Assembly: GCA_938045195.1 (NCBI GenBank)
Contig: CALINC010000077.1
Coordinates: 1 to 9,235 of the forward strand
Direction of reading: 5' to 3'
Length of the DNA stretch: 9,235 bases
Origin: an uncultured Treponema sp.
Lineage (GTDB): Bacteria > Spirochaetota > Spirochaetia > Treponematales > Treponemataceae
The translations under genes and the position numbers were made by a program. Positions within the stretch are counted from its first letter, which is position 1. Each line of letters opens with the position of its first letter. Below are positions 1-6,571 of this stretch, one piece after another. The notes under the pieces were generated by a model. That model saw only the letters and a program-made list of their open reading frames with translations, searched no databases and was not told where the DNA came from.

Positions 1-862
1 CGGAATAAGAAGAATGCGTACATGGTGGGAAGTAAACGGAAACTGGGTTTCGGATAATGATAATGATTCGTGTATGGTAGGAAGCCTTTTTGCAGGACGG
101 AACAATATAAAAGTGGGGGATGAGATAAAAGTAAAAAGCAATGGAAATTCCAAAACCTTAAAAGTTTCCGCAATTTTTAATTCCGGAAGCAATGAAGATG
201 AGTATATATTTACAACATTGCATACGGCGCAACAACTTTTAGGAAAGACGGGTGTTTGTGAAAGTATTGAGGTAAGTGCTTTAACTACTCCCGACAATGA
301 TTTGGCAAGAAAGGCTGCCAGAAGCCCTTTGAGTTTAACCATAAAAGAAATGGAAATATGGTATTGCACCGCCTATGTAAGCAGTATTTGTTATCAAATT
401 CAGGAAGTTATAACGGATGCTGTTGCAAAGCCGATTAGACAGGTTGCAGAATCCGAGGGGGCAATTTTAAATAAAACTTCATTACTTATGCTCTTAATTA
501 CGGTTTTAAGTTTAATTGCTTCGGCTTTGGGTATTTCCAATTTGGTAACGGCAAGCGTAATGGATAGACGGGCTGAAATCGGTTTAAAAAAAGCGATCGG
601 AGCAAGTAATACGGCAGTTACTGTTTCGGTTTTAACCGAGATTGCCGTAATAGGTGTTATAGGAGGAGCCGGCGGATACTTTATAGGATTAGGCTTAACA
701 CAGATAATAGGACGCAGCGTCTTCGGTTCTGCAATTCCGCCTGCTCCCATGGTTATTCCGATAGTTGTTTTTATTATTTTTCTTATCACTTTGTTGGGAA
801 GCCTTCCGTCGATAAAATATTTACTAAAGTTAAACCCTACGGAAGTTTTGCACGGAAAATAA
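1..862 (+). CDS. FtsX/MacB-type ABC transporter permease, 5' partial (permease 1)
   Basis: This is the C-terminal part of an inner-membrane ABC permease. The frame is open from base 2, and the first ATG (base 14) lies inside the extracytoplasmic domain, so the true start is upstream of the window. Numbering from that ATG gives 282 residues: the end of a MacB-like periplasmic core (about 1-150), then three membrane segments (about 156-182, 206-228, 246-266). Between segments 1 and 2 is the cytoplasmic FtsX coupling motif EIGLKKAIGAS (188-198). The N-terminal membrane helix is missing because of the window edge. A distinctive stretch, WYCTAYVSSICYQIQEVI (116-133), carries two cysteines; two more are at 20 and 82. 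The protein is clearly paralogous to the next gene, which shares the R-x-EIGLKKA-x-GAS region and a W-x-V-x-G-x-W segment. From memory of such loci it resembles the permeases beside P19/FTR1 iron systems, which is inference. The FtsX assignment is firm; the substrate is unknown. Confidence 0.9.
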   Translation, partial: GIRRMRTWWEVNGNWVSDNDNDSCMVGSLFAGRNNIKVGDEIKVKSNGNSKTLKVSAIFNSGSNEDEYIFTTLHTAQQLLGKTGVCESIEVSALTTPDNDLARKAARSPLSLTIKEMEIWYCTAYVSSICYQIQEVITDAVAKPIRQVAESEGAILNKTSLLMLLITVLSLIASALGISNLVTASVMDRRAEIGLKKAIGASNTAVTVSVLTEIAVIGVIGGAGGYFIGLGLTQIIGRSVFGSAIPPAPMVIPIVVFIIFLITLLGSLPSIKYLLKLNPTEVLHGK

Positions 863-868
863 AAAAGC

Positions 869-874
869 GGAGAG
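869..874 (+). promoter_or_regulatory. Ribosome binding site of permease 2
   Basis: GGAGAG lies 10 nt before the ATG at 885 and just after the stop codon of permease 1. It supports that start and independent ribosome loading on a shared transcript. Confidence 0.6.
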
Positions 875-884
875 TTGTTACGAT

Positions 885-2021
885 ATGACAAAAAATAAAA
901 TGTATTTTAAAATGATAATGAGTTCTCTCTTACGGCGGCGTTCTCGGATGGTTGTGGCTTTATTGGCTATTGCAATCGGTTCAACCGTTTTGTCAGGCTT
1001 GCTGACTATCTACTATGATATTCCGCGCCAGATGGGAACCGTGTTCCGCTCTTATGGGGCGAACATAATTTTTCTTCCGTCTGAAAGCGGTGCGAAAATA
1101 AAAAAAGAACAAATAGATAAAATAAAAAAAGAAATTGAACCGGAAAAACTTGTGGGGTTTGCTCCGTATATTTATAAACCAGCTAAGGTAAACGAACAGC
1201 CTTATATGATAGCTTCAACCGATCTGCCGAACGCAAAAAATAATAGTCCCTATTGGCTTGTACGCGGTCAGTGGCCTGCGGAGAAAAAAGAAGTTTTAAT
1301 CGGTCATGAAATAAGCAAGGCTATCGGTCTATCCGTTTCGGATAAATTTATTGTTAATACGCCTAAAGCAAACGGTGATGTAACGGTAAATGAATATAAA
1401 GTTTCAGGAATAGTTACAACAGGCGGCGTTGAAGAAGAATTTATTTTTATGAGTCTTGCCGATATAAAAAATATTATAGGCTATGATGATTCTTTTGATG
1501 TAATTGAATGCAGTATTGACGGAAACCAAGACTATCTAAAAGCAATTGCGGAAAATGTTGCAAAGAATGTAGATGGAATTACACCCCGTCTTGTTAAAAG
1601 GGTTACGGAATCGCAAGATGTTGTTTTAAATAAATTGCAGGCACTTGTTTGGATCGTTACGATTATAGTATTGTTTTTGACGATGATATGTGTAACAACT
1701 ACTATGATGGCGGTAGTAGTTGAACGGCGTAAAGAAATAGGTTTAAAAAAGGCTCTTGGGGCTTCAAACAAAAGCGTTGTCATAGATTTTTTTGGAGAAG
1801 CGGTTATGCTTGGGCTTATGGGCGGTATTTTGGGAACTGCATTAGGTTATTTTTTTGCAAACAATGTAAGTATCAGCGTATTTGCACGGGAAGTTTCGTT
1901 TCCCATAAGGCTTGCTCCTTTTACAGTAGCGGCTTCGATAGTTATCACCATTGTTTCATGCCTTTTTCCGGTACGGGCGACGGTGGATGTGGATCCTGCA
2001 TTGGTGTTGCGCGGAGAATAG
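885..2021 (+). CDS. FtsX/MacB-type ABC transporter permease (permease 2)
   Basis: This is a complete 378-residue inner-membrane permease with the classic four-helix FtsX/MacB layout. One N-terminal helix (about 21-43) is followed by an extracytoplasmic core (about 45-250). Three C-terminal helices follow (about 252-279, 303-325, 343-363). The cytoplasmic coupling motif EIGLKKALGAS is at 284-294. The core contains YWLVRGQW (123-130) followed by an E-x-LIG-x-EIS segment, matching the corresponding part of permease 1, so the two probably form a heterodimer driven by the ATPase encoded next. The gene starts 22 bases after permease 1 and has a good ribosome binding site. MacB-class systems use ATP hydrolysis to move the periplasmic domains (mechanotransmission) rather than to pass substrate through a wide channel. 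Paired permeases of this kind accompany P19/FTR1 iron uptake in Campylobacter and others, so a metal-related role is plausible. The cargo cannot be read from the sequence. Confidence 0.92.
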   Translation: MTKNKMYFKMIMSSLLRRRSRMVVALLAIAIGSTVLSGLLTIYYDIPRQMGTVFRSYGANIIFLPSESGAKIKKEQIDKIKKEIEPEKLVGFAPYIYKPAKVNEQPYMIASTDLPNAKNNSPYWLVRGQWPAEKKEVLIGHEISKAIGLSVSDKFIVNTPKANGDVTVNEYKVSGIVTTGGVEEEFIFMSLADIKNIIGYDDSFDVIECSIDGNQDYLKAIAENVAKNVDGITPRLVKRVTESQDVVLNKLQALVWIVTIIVLFLTMICVTTTMMAVVVERRKEIGLKKALGASNKSVVIDFFGEAVMLGLMGGILGTALGYFFANNVSISVFAREVSFPIRLAPFTVAASIVITIVSCLFPVRATVDVDPALVLRGE

Positions 2022-2065
2022 GTTATTTCTACAAACTGAGGCAGCTTGTAGAAATTGTCAATAAC
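2022..2065 (+). other. Intra-operon hairpin between permease 2 and the ATPase gene
   Basis: A perfect 10-bp inverted repeat, ATTTCTACAA (2025-2034) with TTGTAGAAAT (2046-2055), encloses a further 3-bp CTG/CAG stem with a 3-nt loop, separated by one A/C mismatch. Outside it, GTTATT (2022-2027) can pair with AATAAC (2060-2065) as an alternative lower stem. No T-run follows, so it does not look like a full intrinsic terminator. It may instead act as an RNA processing, stability or attenuation element that sets the ratio of permease to ATPase. The pairing is directly visible; the role is inference. Confidence 0.6.
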
Positions 2066-2078
2066 TTTAATTAGATTT

Positions 2079-2086
2079 AAGGAGAA
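2079..2086 (+). promoter_or_regulatory. Ribosome binding site deciding the ATPase start
   Basis: AAGGAGAA lies 10 nt before the ATG at 2097. A TTG start at 2055 in the same frame would place the first 14 codons inside the hairpin and across this site. The ATG at 2097 is therefore preferred. Confidence 0.75.
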
Positions 2087-2096
2087 TTTGGATTGT

Positions 2097-2783
2097 ATGA
2101 ATATTTTAACCTTAACGGATATTTCTAAAATTTATGGAGACCTTAAAGCCCTCGATAAAATAAATTTAGCAGTTGAAGAAGGCGAGTGGCTTTCTATAAT
2201 GGGCCCGTCAGGATCCGGTAAAACGACTTTGATGAACATAATCGGTTGTATGGATAAACCCTCGCTTGGAAAAATAGATTTGGCAGGGCAGAACATTTCA
2301 AAACTTTCCTCAAAAGAATTGACGATAGTAAGGCGGGATATGATAGGTTTAGTGTTTCAGCAGTTTCATCTTGTAAATTATCTTACGGCTCTCGAAAATG
2401 TTATGATGGCTCAATACTATCACAGTCTTCCTGATGAAAAGGAAGCACTGCAAGCACTTGAAAGTGTAGGCTTAAAAGAAAGGGCAAAACATCTGCCCAA
2501 TCAATTATCGGGAGGAGAGCAGCAGCGCGTCTGTATTGCCAGAGCTTTAATAAATCATCCGAAGCTGTTGCTTGCCGATGAACCTACGGGGAACCTTGAC
2601 GAAAAGAATGAAAAACTTGTAATGGAAATTTTTGAAAAACTTCATAATGCGGGAAGTACTATTATCGTGGTTACTCATGATCCCGAAGTTGCCGACCAAG
2701 CGGAACGGATGGTAGTGCTTGAACATGGAAAAATTGCACGAATTGAAAAGATGAGCAGGGTAAGACCTGCCCGTAATAACTAA
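2097..2783 (+). CDS. ABC transporter ATP-binding protein, MacB/LolD class
   Basis: This is the cytoplasmic ATPase that powers the neighbouring FtsX-type permeases, 228 residues from the chosen ATG, a usual length for the MacB/LolD/FtsE class. All ABC motifs are intact: Walker A GPSGSGKTT (36-44), Q-loop VFQQF (86-90), signature LSGGEQQR (137-144), Walker B LLLADEP (157-163) with catalytic Glu162, D-loop GNLD (165-168) and H-loop His194. The sequence G-NLDEKN after Walker B and the F-QQF-LV-LTA-ENV region are typical of this class. The reading frame could extend upstream to a TTG at 2055, but the strong Shine-Dalgarno sequence favours 2097. It is the only ATPase in the operon and must serve three different permease proteins, unless another is encoded upstream of the window. 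The ATPase function is certain; the substrate is not known. Confidence 0.95.
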   Translation: MNILTLTDISKIYGDLKALDKINLAVEEGEWLSIMGPSGSGKTTLMNIIGCMDKPSLGKIDLAGQNISKLSSKELTIVRRDMIGLVFQQFHLVNYLTALENVMMAQYYHSLPDEKEALQALESVGLKERAKHLPNQLSGGEQQRVCIARALINHPKLLLADEPTGNLDEKNEKLVMEIFEKLHNAGSTIIVVTHDPEVADQAERMVVLEHGKIARIEKMSRVRPARNN

Positions 2784-2788
2784 TGATT

Positions 2789-2793
2789 AAGGA
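2789..2793 (+). promoter_or_regulatory. Ribosome binding site deciding the lipoprotein start
   Basis: AAGGA lies 7 nt before a GTG at 2801 and 13 nt before an ATG at 2807. The ATG at 2783, which overlaps the ATPase stop codon, has this site behind it and cannot use it. GTG 2801 gives a short, basic, lipoprotein-like N-terminus. Confidence 0.6.
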
Positions 2794-2800
2794 TATTGCT

Positions 2801-3244
2801 GTGAAGATGTATAAAATTATTTTGTTTTCGGTTTTTATAATCGGTATTTGTTCTTGTTCGAAAAATAATGAACCCGTACAACATATAACATATAAAGATG
2901 GCGTTTATAAAGCGTTTTCTTCTATTAAAGATGATTGGGGCGGTACTGCCGAAGTTGAAATACATATTAAAAACAATCAAATTACCGAATGTATATTTAT
3001 CTCCTATGAAAAAAACGGTAATGTAAAAGGCAGCGAGTACGGGAAGGTTGACGGTGTAATTAAAAATATGGGGCTTTATAAAATTGCGCAAGCCTCAGTT
3101 TTACGATCTGCCGAATACGGAAAAAAATTAATCGAAGTTCAAAATATTGATAAAGTCGATGCGATTTCGGGTGCTACGGTCTCGTATAAATTATTTAAAG
3201 ATGCTGTGGAAATTGCACTGCAAAATGCAATAGAACAGGAATGA
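2801..3244 (+). CDS. FMN-binding-domain lipoprotein, probably covalently flavinylated
   Basis: This is a small exported lipoprotein of 147 residues from the GTG start; starts at ATG 2783 or ATG 2807 are also possible. The N-terminus is a lysine-containing stretch and a hydrophobic core ending in ICSC, a loose spirochaetal lipobox with Cys19 as the likely lipid-modified residue. The mature part is a single FMN_bind domain. Near its C-terminus is DAISGATVS (120-128), matching the D-x-x-S/T-G-A-T motif in which ApbE-type transferases attach FMN to the threonine (here Thr126). The protein should therefore sit on the outer face of the cytoplasmic membrane and carry a covalent FMN for one- or two-electron transfer. 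It lies between the ATPase and a third permease gene with gaps of 17 and 3 bases, which ties it to the transporter. Whether it reduces the cargo, for example a metal, or a cysteine pair in the permeases is inference. Confidence 0.85.
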   Translation: MKMYKIILFSVFIIGICSCSKNNEPVQHITYKDGVYKAFSSIKDDWGGTAEVEIHIKNNQITECIFISYEKNGNVKGSEYGKVDGVIKNMGLYKIAQASVLRSAEYGKKLIEVQNIDKVDAISGATVSYKLFKDAVEIALQNAIEQE

Positions 3245-3247
3245 TAT

Positions 3248-4450
3248 ATGGATAATTATACAGCGGTAAAAAAATTAACGGTTTATGAACTTGCAAAATT
3301 GAATATCCGCCGTAAACCTGTTAGAACTTTTAGTTTGGTTTTACTTACATCGGTTTTAGCTTTCAGTCTTTTTTGCGGTAGTTTTTTGGTAAAAAGTTTA
3401 AACGGAGGTATGAACTCTTTGTCAAACAGACTGGGGGCAGATATTATTGTAGTTCCGCAAGGTTACGATTCAAAGATAGAAAGTGCTTTATTGCGCGGAG
3501 AACCGAATAGTTTTTATTTTGATACTGAAGTTTTAAACCGTATAAAAAAAATTGAAGGAGTAGAAATCGCTTCTCCCCAGCTTTTTATAGCAACGCTTTC
3601 GGCAGGGTGCTGTTCTTTTCCTTTACAGGTTATCGGAATTGATTTTGACTCCGATTTTAATATAAAACCTTGGCTTGAAAAATACATTAAACTGCCTCTT
3701 TTAAATAATCAGATTGTAGTGGGAAATAATATTTCAGGTAATTACAATTCTGAAGTAAAATTTTTTAATCAGCCTTTTTCAATTGCAGGACGTTTGAGTA
3801 AAACGGGAATGGGATTTGATAATTCCGTTTTTATGACAATCGAAAATGCAAAAAAACTTGCAAAAGAATATGAAAGAATTATGCAGCACCCCGTTGCAAA
3901 AGACGAAAATTTAATTTCAAGTGTTATGGTAAAGATAAAAGCCAAATATGACGCAAGAGATGTTGCTAACCGCATACGGGAAGAATTTAAGAATGAACAG
4001 ATTTATCCTTTAATATCAAAAAGAATGATGACAAATATATCTTCAAGTATTTCGAGCCTTAATATTTATATTTATATTTTGATAGCCATTCTATGGCTGC
4101 TTTCTTTTATTGTTTTAGCAGTCTCTTTTTCATCAATTTTTAATGAGCGCAAAGAAGAATTTAGAATGCTGAGGATAATAGGAAGTACTAAAAAAAAATT
4201 ATTCGAACTTGCAGTTCTAGAGGCTTTTATCATAAGTATGTCAGGTGCAATTATCGGAACCGCTCTTTCCTGTTTAATTGTTTTTTTATTTAATCAAGCA
4301 ATTATCGCAGGGATGAAAATGCCTTTTTTAAACCCTCCGATTATTTGGATAGTGCTGTACGGTTTTTTGAGTTTTATTCTTATTTCGATAATAGGTCCTA
4401 TTTCAGTTTTTAAAAATATTTACGGCTTAACAAAAACCGTAGATATATAG
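3248..4450 (+). CDS. FtsX-type ABC transporter permease, diverged (permease 3)
   Basis: This 400-residue inner-membrane protein has the FtsX/MacB layout: an N-terminal helix (about 28-50), an extracytoplasmic domain (about 52-270), and three helices (about 274-296, 320-347, 363-386). The cytoplasmic coupling segment RKEEFRMLRIIGSTKKK (301-317) corresponds to the RRKEIGLKKALGAS segment of permease 2 but is clearly diverged. The extracytoplasmic domain contains SAGCCSFPLQVIGID (118-132) with adjacent cysteines 121-122, not seen in the other two permeases. The ATG is 3 bases after the lipoprotein stop, with an AGGAA ribosome binding site 6 nt upstream. The gene belongs to the same operon and ends it. 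It may form its own homodimer with the shared ATPase, or be an accessory subunit working with the flavin lipoprotein. An A9 run near 4190 encodes the lysine cluster. Family membership is firm; the specific function is unknown. Confidence 0.9.
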   Translation: MDNYTAVKKLTVYELAKLNIRRKPVRTFSLVLLTSVLAFSLFCGSFLVKSLNGGMNSLSNRLGADIIVVPQGYDSKIESALLRGEPNSFYFDTEVLNRIKKIEGVEIASPQLFIATLSAGCCSFPLQVIGIDFDSDFNIKPWLEKYIKLPLLNNQIVVGNNISGNYNSEVKFFNQPFSIAGRLSKTGMGFDNSVFMTIENAKKLAKEYERIMQHPVAKDENLISSVMVKIKAKYDARDVANRIREEFKNEQIYPLISKRMMTNISSSISSLNIYIYILIAILWLLSFIVLAVSFSSIFNERKEEFRMLRIIGSTKKKLFELAVLEAFIISMSGAIIGTALSCLIVFLFNQAIIAGMKMPFLNPPIIWIVLYGFLSFILISIIGPISVFKNIYGLTKTVDI

Positions 4451-4683
4451 AGTATTGTTTTTATCATAATGTCCTGCGGATATTATTAGGCAGCTTAAAA
4501 AGTCTTGCCGGATTGTTAGCAGATGCTCCATTATAAAATTTCATACAATGGGTTTAAAAATAATGTATATTAAAAAATCTCTTTATTAAATAAAAGTTAT
4601 TATCCGATATACCGGAACGGATACTGCCGATTATACGTTTATCTAAAAAATGAATAAACATTATATTTTTTTCTTAAATTTTA
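4451..4683. other. Non-coding spacer after the ABC operon
   Basis: I find no convincing gene here. It is very AT-rich. Apart from the hairpin at 4466-4486, it holds a small inverted repeat, TATCCG (4601-4606) with CGGATA (4618-4623). An A/T-rich block (about 4648-4684) directly precedes the promoter and could act as an UP element. There is no recognisable protein remnant. Confidence 0.5.
4466..4486 (+). terminator. Hairpin after the ABC operon, possible transcript 3' end
   Basis: The arms ATAATGTCC (4466-4474) and GGATATTAT (4478-4486) pair over 9 positions, with one G-U wobble and a 3-nt TGC loop, 15 bases after the stop codon of permease 3. No proper T-run follows, so it may be a weak or Rho-assisted terminator, or a 3' stability element. 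Confidence 0.4.
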
Positions 4684-4684
4684 C

Positions 4685-4712
4685 TTGACATATATATTGA
4701 ATATGTTATACT
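4685..4712 (+). promoter_or_regulatory. Sigma-70-type extended -10 promoter for the helicase gene
   Basis: A consensus -35 box TTGACA (4685-4690) is followed by a 16-base spacer and the -10 box TATACT (4707-4712). A TG one base upstream (4704-4705) makes it an extended -10. The sequence upstream is A/T-rich. Transcription would begin near 4719, giving a leader of about 145 nt before the helicase ATG. It is the best promoter match I see in the window. Confidence 0.75.
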
Positions 4713-4737
4713 TAATACGTCTTGAACGGCAAATATC

Positions 4738-4813
4738 TTATTTATTCGTGCGGAAGGTTTAATACCCTGTTGCTGCGCAACGTATGCTCTGCGGTCGGGG
4801 TTGTTGATTAAAA
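4738..4813 (+). repeat. Interspersed hairpin repeat, copy 1 (short form)
   Basis: The first 30 bases (4738-4767, ending GGTTTAATACCC) match 6572-6601 at 27 of 30 positions. The last part (4784-4809, ending GGGGTTGTTGATT) matches the end of copy 2, with one extra base. Between them is a small hairpin, GTTGC (4769-4773), loop TGC, GCAAC (4777-4781). It lies in the untranslated leader of the helicase mRNA. Compared with copy 2 it lacks the middle section, so it looks like a deletion derivative or a shorter family member. Confidence 0.75.
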
Positions 4814-4863
4814 GGAACGTGTTTGGGAACAATTAAAATGTTGGAAAATGGGAAATAACTATA

Positions 4864-6561
4864 ATGCAAAGTATACAAAATTCTAAACCGCTTATAATTC
4901 AAGGTGATCGCTCAATTCTTTTAGATATTCATGACCCTGAAGCGCAGGAAGCTCGGTTCGCTCTTATTCCATTTGCCGAACTCGAAAAATCGCCTGAGCA
5001 TCTACATACATATAGGCTTACCGGTTTATCCTTGTGGAATGCTGCGGGAGCAGGATTAAAAGCTGATGATATAATGAATACGCTTAGAAAATTTTCACGC
5101 TTTGCCGTCCCTGAATCTATTTTGGTTTGGATGAAAGAAACAATTGAGAGGTATGGCAAAATTAAACTTTTACCGTACGGTGAGGAGGATTTACTGCGGC
5201 TTACTGTTGAAAATAATTTAATCTATAAAGAATTAAAGGCTTCAAAAGCTCTTGCAAAATATTTAATCGCTGATGACAAAAACGAAAATTCTTTTTTAAT
5301 TACACTTTTGCATCGCGGTACGGTTAAACAGGCTTTGCTTAAACAAGGCTGGCCGGTTAAGGATGAAGTTCCTCTGTGCGACGGTGAAGCTTATAATATT
5401 GCATTAAAAGAAAAAACTTCTTCTTCAAAAGAATTTGAAATACGGGATTATCAAAAAGACGCAGCTTCCGCATTTGTCGGTGATAAATCTGCCGGTACCG
5501 GTTTTGGAACAATCGTACTACCTTGCGGTTCCGGAAAAACAATTGTGGGTATGCTTGTGATGTCGATGTTAAAAACGAATACGCTGATTCTTACACCGAA
5601 TGTTGCTGCCGTGTATCAATGGAAACGGGAGCTCTTAGATAAAACAAATATATGCGAAGAGGATATAGGTTTATATACGGGAGAATCAAAATTTATTAAG
5701 CCGATTACCATTGCGACATATCAAGTGCTTACTTGGCGCCATGATACAAATGCTGCGTTTCCTCATTTTAAAATTTTCCGTGAACGCTCTTGGGGGTTAA
5801 TTATTTATGATGAAGTCCATTTGCTCCCTGCCCCTGTTTTTAGAATTACTGCGGAGCTGCAAGTCATCCGCCGATTAGGACTTACCGCAACTTTAGTACG
5901 TGAAGACGGCTGCGAAGGAGATGTGTTTAGTTTGGTTGGACCTAAACGCTTTGATGTTCCATGGAAAGACCTTGAACAAAAAGGCTGGATTGCAAAAGCA
6001 TACTGCACTGAGATTCGTGTAAATATTGCGCCTGAAAAAGAAATTGAATATGCAGTCGGTTCAATTAGAGAGAAGCATCGGATTGCGAGCGAGAACCCTG
6101 CAAAGTTACATATTGTAAAAAAACTTTTAGCAAAACATGCAGGGGAGCAAACACTGGTTATTGGTCAGTATTTATCGCAGCTTGAAAAAATTTCAGCTGA
6201 GATACATGCCCCTCTTATCACCGGAAAAAATACGAATGCAGAGCGCGAATCGTTGTACAATGCTTTTAGAACCGGTGAAATAAAAGTTCTGGTTGTTTCT
6301 AAAGTTGCAAACTTTGCAATAGATTTACCCGATGCCTCTGTTGCCATTCAAGTGTCGGGCGTTTTTGGAAGCAGACAGGAGGAAGCTCAACGGCTTGGAA
6401 GAATTCTTCGCCCTAAAGAATATGATTCCAATTTTTATTCGATAGTAACTCGTCAAAGTGTCGAAGAAGAGTTTGCAGAAAAACGCCAAAAGTTTTTAGC
6501 AGAACAAGGATATGATTATTCTATTTTAACTGAATTCGATACTGAAGATTTAAATTCTTAA
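4864..6561 (+). CDS. XPB/ERCC3-type DNA repair helicase (SF2, 3'-5')
   Basis: This is a 565-residue superfamily 2 DNA helicase of the bacterial XPB class, thought to act in DNA repair. The N-terminal third (about 1-185) is the XPB-type N-terminal region. It is followed by helicase domain 1 with RDYQKDA (194-200), Walker A PCGSGKT (220-226), DEVH box (316-319) and the fused motif III/RED sequence TATLVRED (341-348). Next come the thumb-like segment GPKRFDVPW-DLE-KGWIAKAYCTEI (359-384) and helicase domain 2, with motif VI QRLGRILRPK (509-518). The RED residues and the GPKRF-to-EI block are hallmarks of XPB rather than of general SF2 enzymes. ATG 4864 is the first usable start: the in-frame stop at 4834 is followed by no other ATG, GTG or TTG. 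The ribosome binding site is weak (GGGA, about 10 nt away). The archaeal partner nuclease Bax1 is not encoded next to it. Confidence 0.93.
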   Translation: MQSIQNSKPLIIQGDRSILLDIHDPEAQEARFALIPFAELEKSPEHLHTYRLTGLSLWNAAGAGLKADDIMNTLRKFSRFAVPESILVWMKETIERYGKIKLLPYGEEDLLRLTVENNLIYKELKASKALAKYLIADDKNENSFLITLLHRGTVKQALLKQGWPVKDEVPLCDGEAYNIALKEKTSSSKEFEIRDYQKDAASAFVGDKSAGTGFGTIVLPCGSGKTIVGMLVMSMLKTNTLILTPNVAAVYQWKRELLDKTNICEEDIGLYTGESKFIKPITIATYQVLTWRHDTNAAFPHFKIFRERSWGLIIYDEVHLLPAPVFRITAELQVIRRLGLTATLVREDGCEGDVFSLVGPKRFDVPWKDLEQKGWIAKAYCTEIRVNIAPEKEIEYAVGSIREKHRIASENPAKLHIVKKLLAKHAGEQTLVIGQYLSQLEKISAEIHAPLITGKNTNAERESLYNAFRTGEIKVLVVSKVANFAIDLPDASVAIQVSGVFGSRQEEAQRLGRILRPKEYDSNFYSIVTRQSVEEEFAEKRQKFLAEQGYDYSILTEFDTEDLNS

Positions 6562-6571
6562 TTACATTATT

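Noticed and set aside
400..891. Long antisense frame opposite permease 1
   Set aside because: It runs exactly opposite a well-supported FtsX gene, mirrors its codon pattern, and has no recognisable domain.
2055..2096. N-terminal extension of the ATPase from a TTG start
   Set aside because: It would start within the hairpin and run through the AAGGAGAA ribosome binding site; the ATPase homology begins at the ATG at 2097.
2780..3091. Antisense frame opposite the FMN-binding lipoprotein
   Set aside because: The + strand frame has a lipobox, ribosome binding site and flavinylation motif; the antisense product resembles nothing known.
4814..4830. LexA/Cheo-type operator in the helicase leader
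   Set aside because: The two GGAAC units are direct repeats, not the inverted GAAC-N4-GTTC arrangement.
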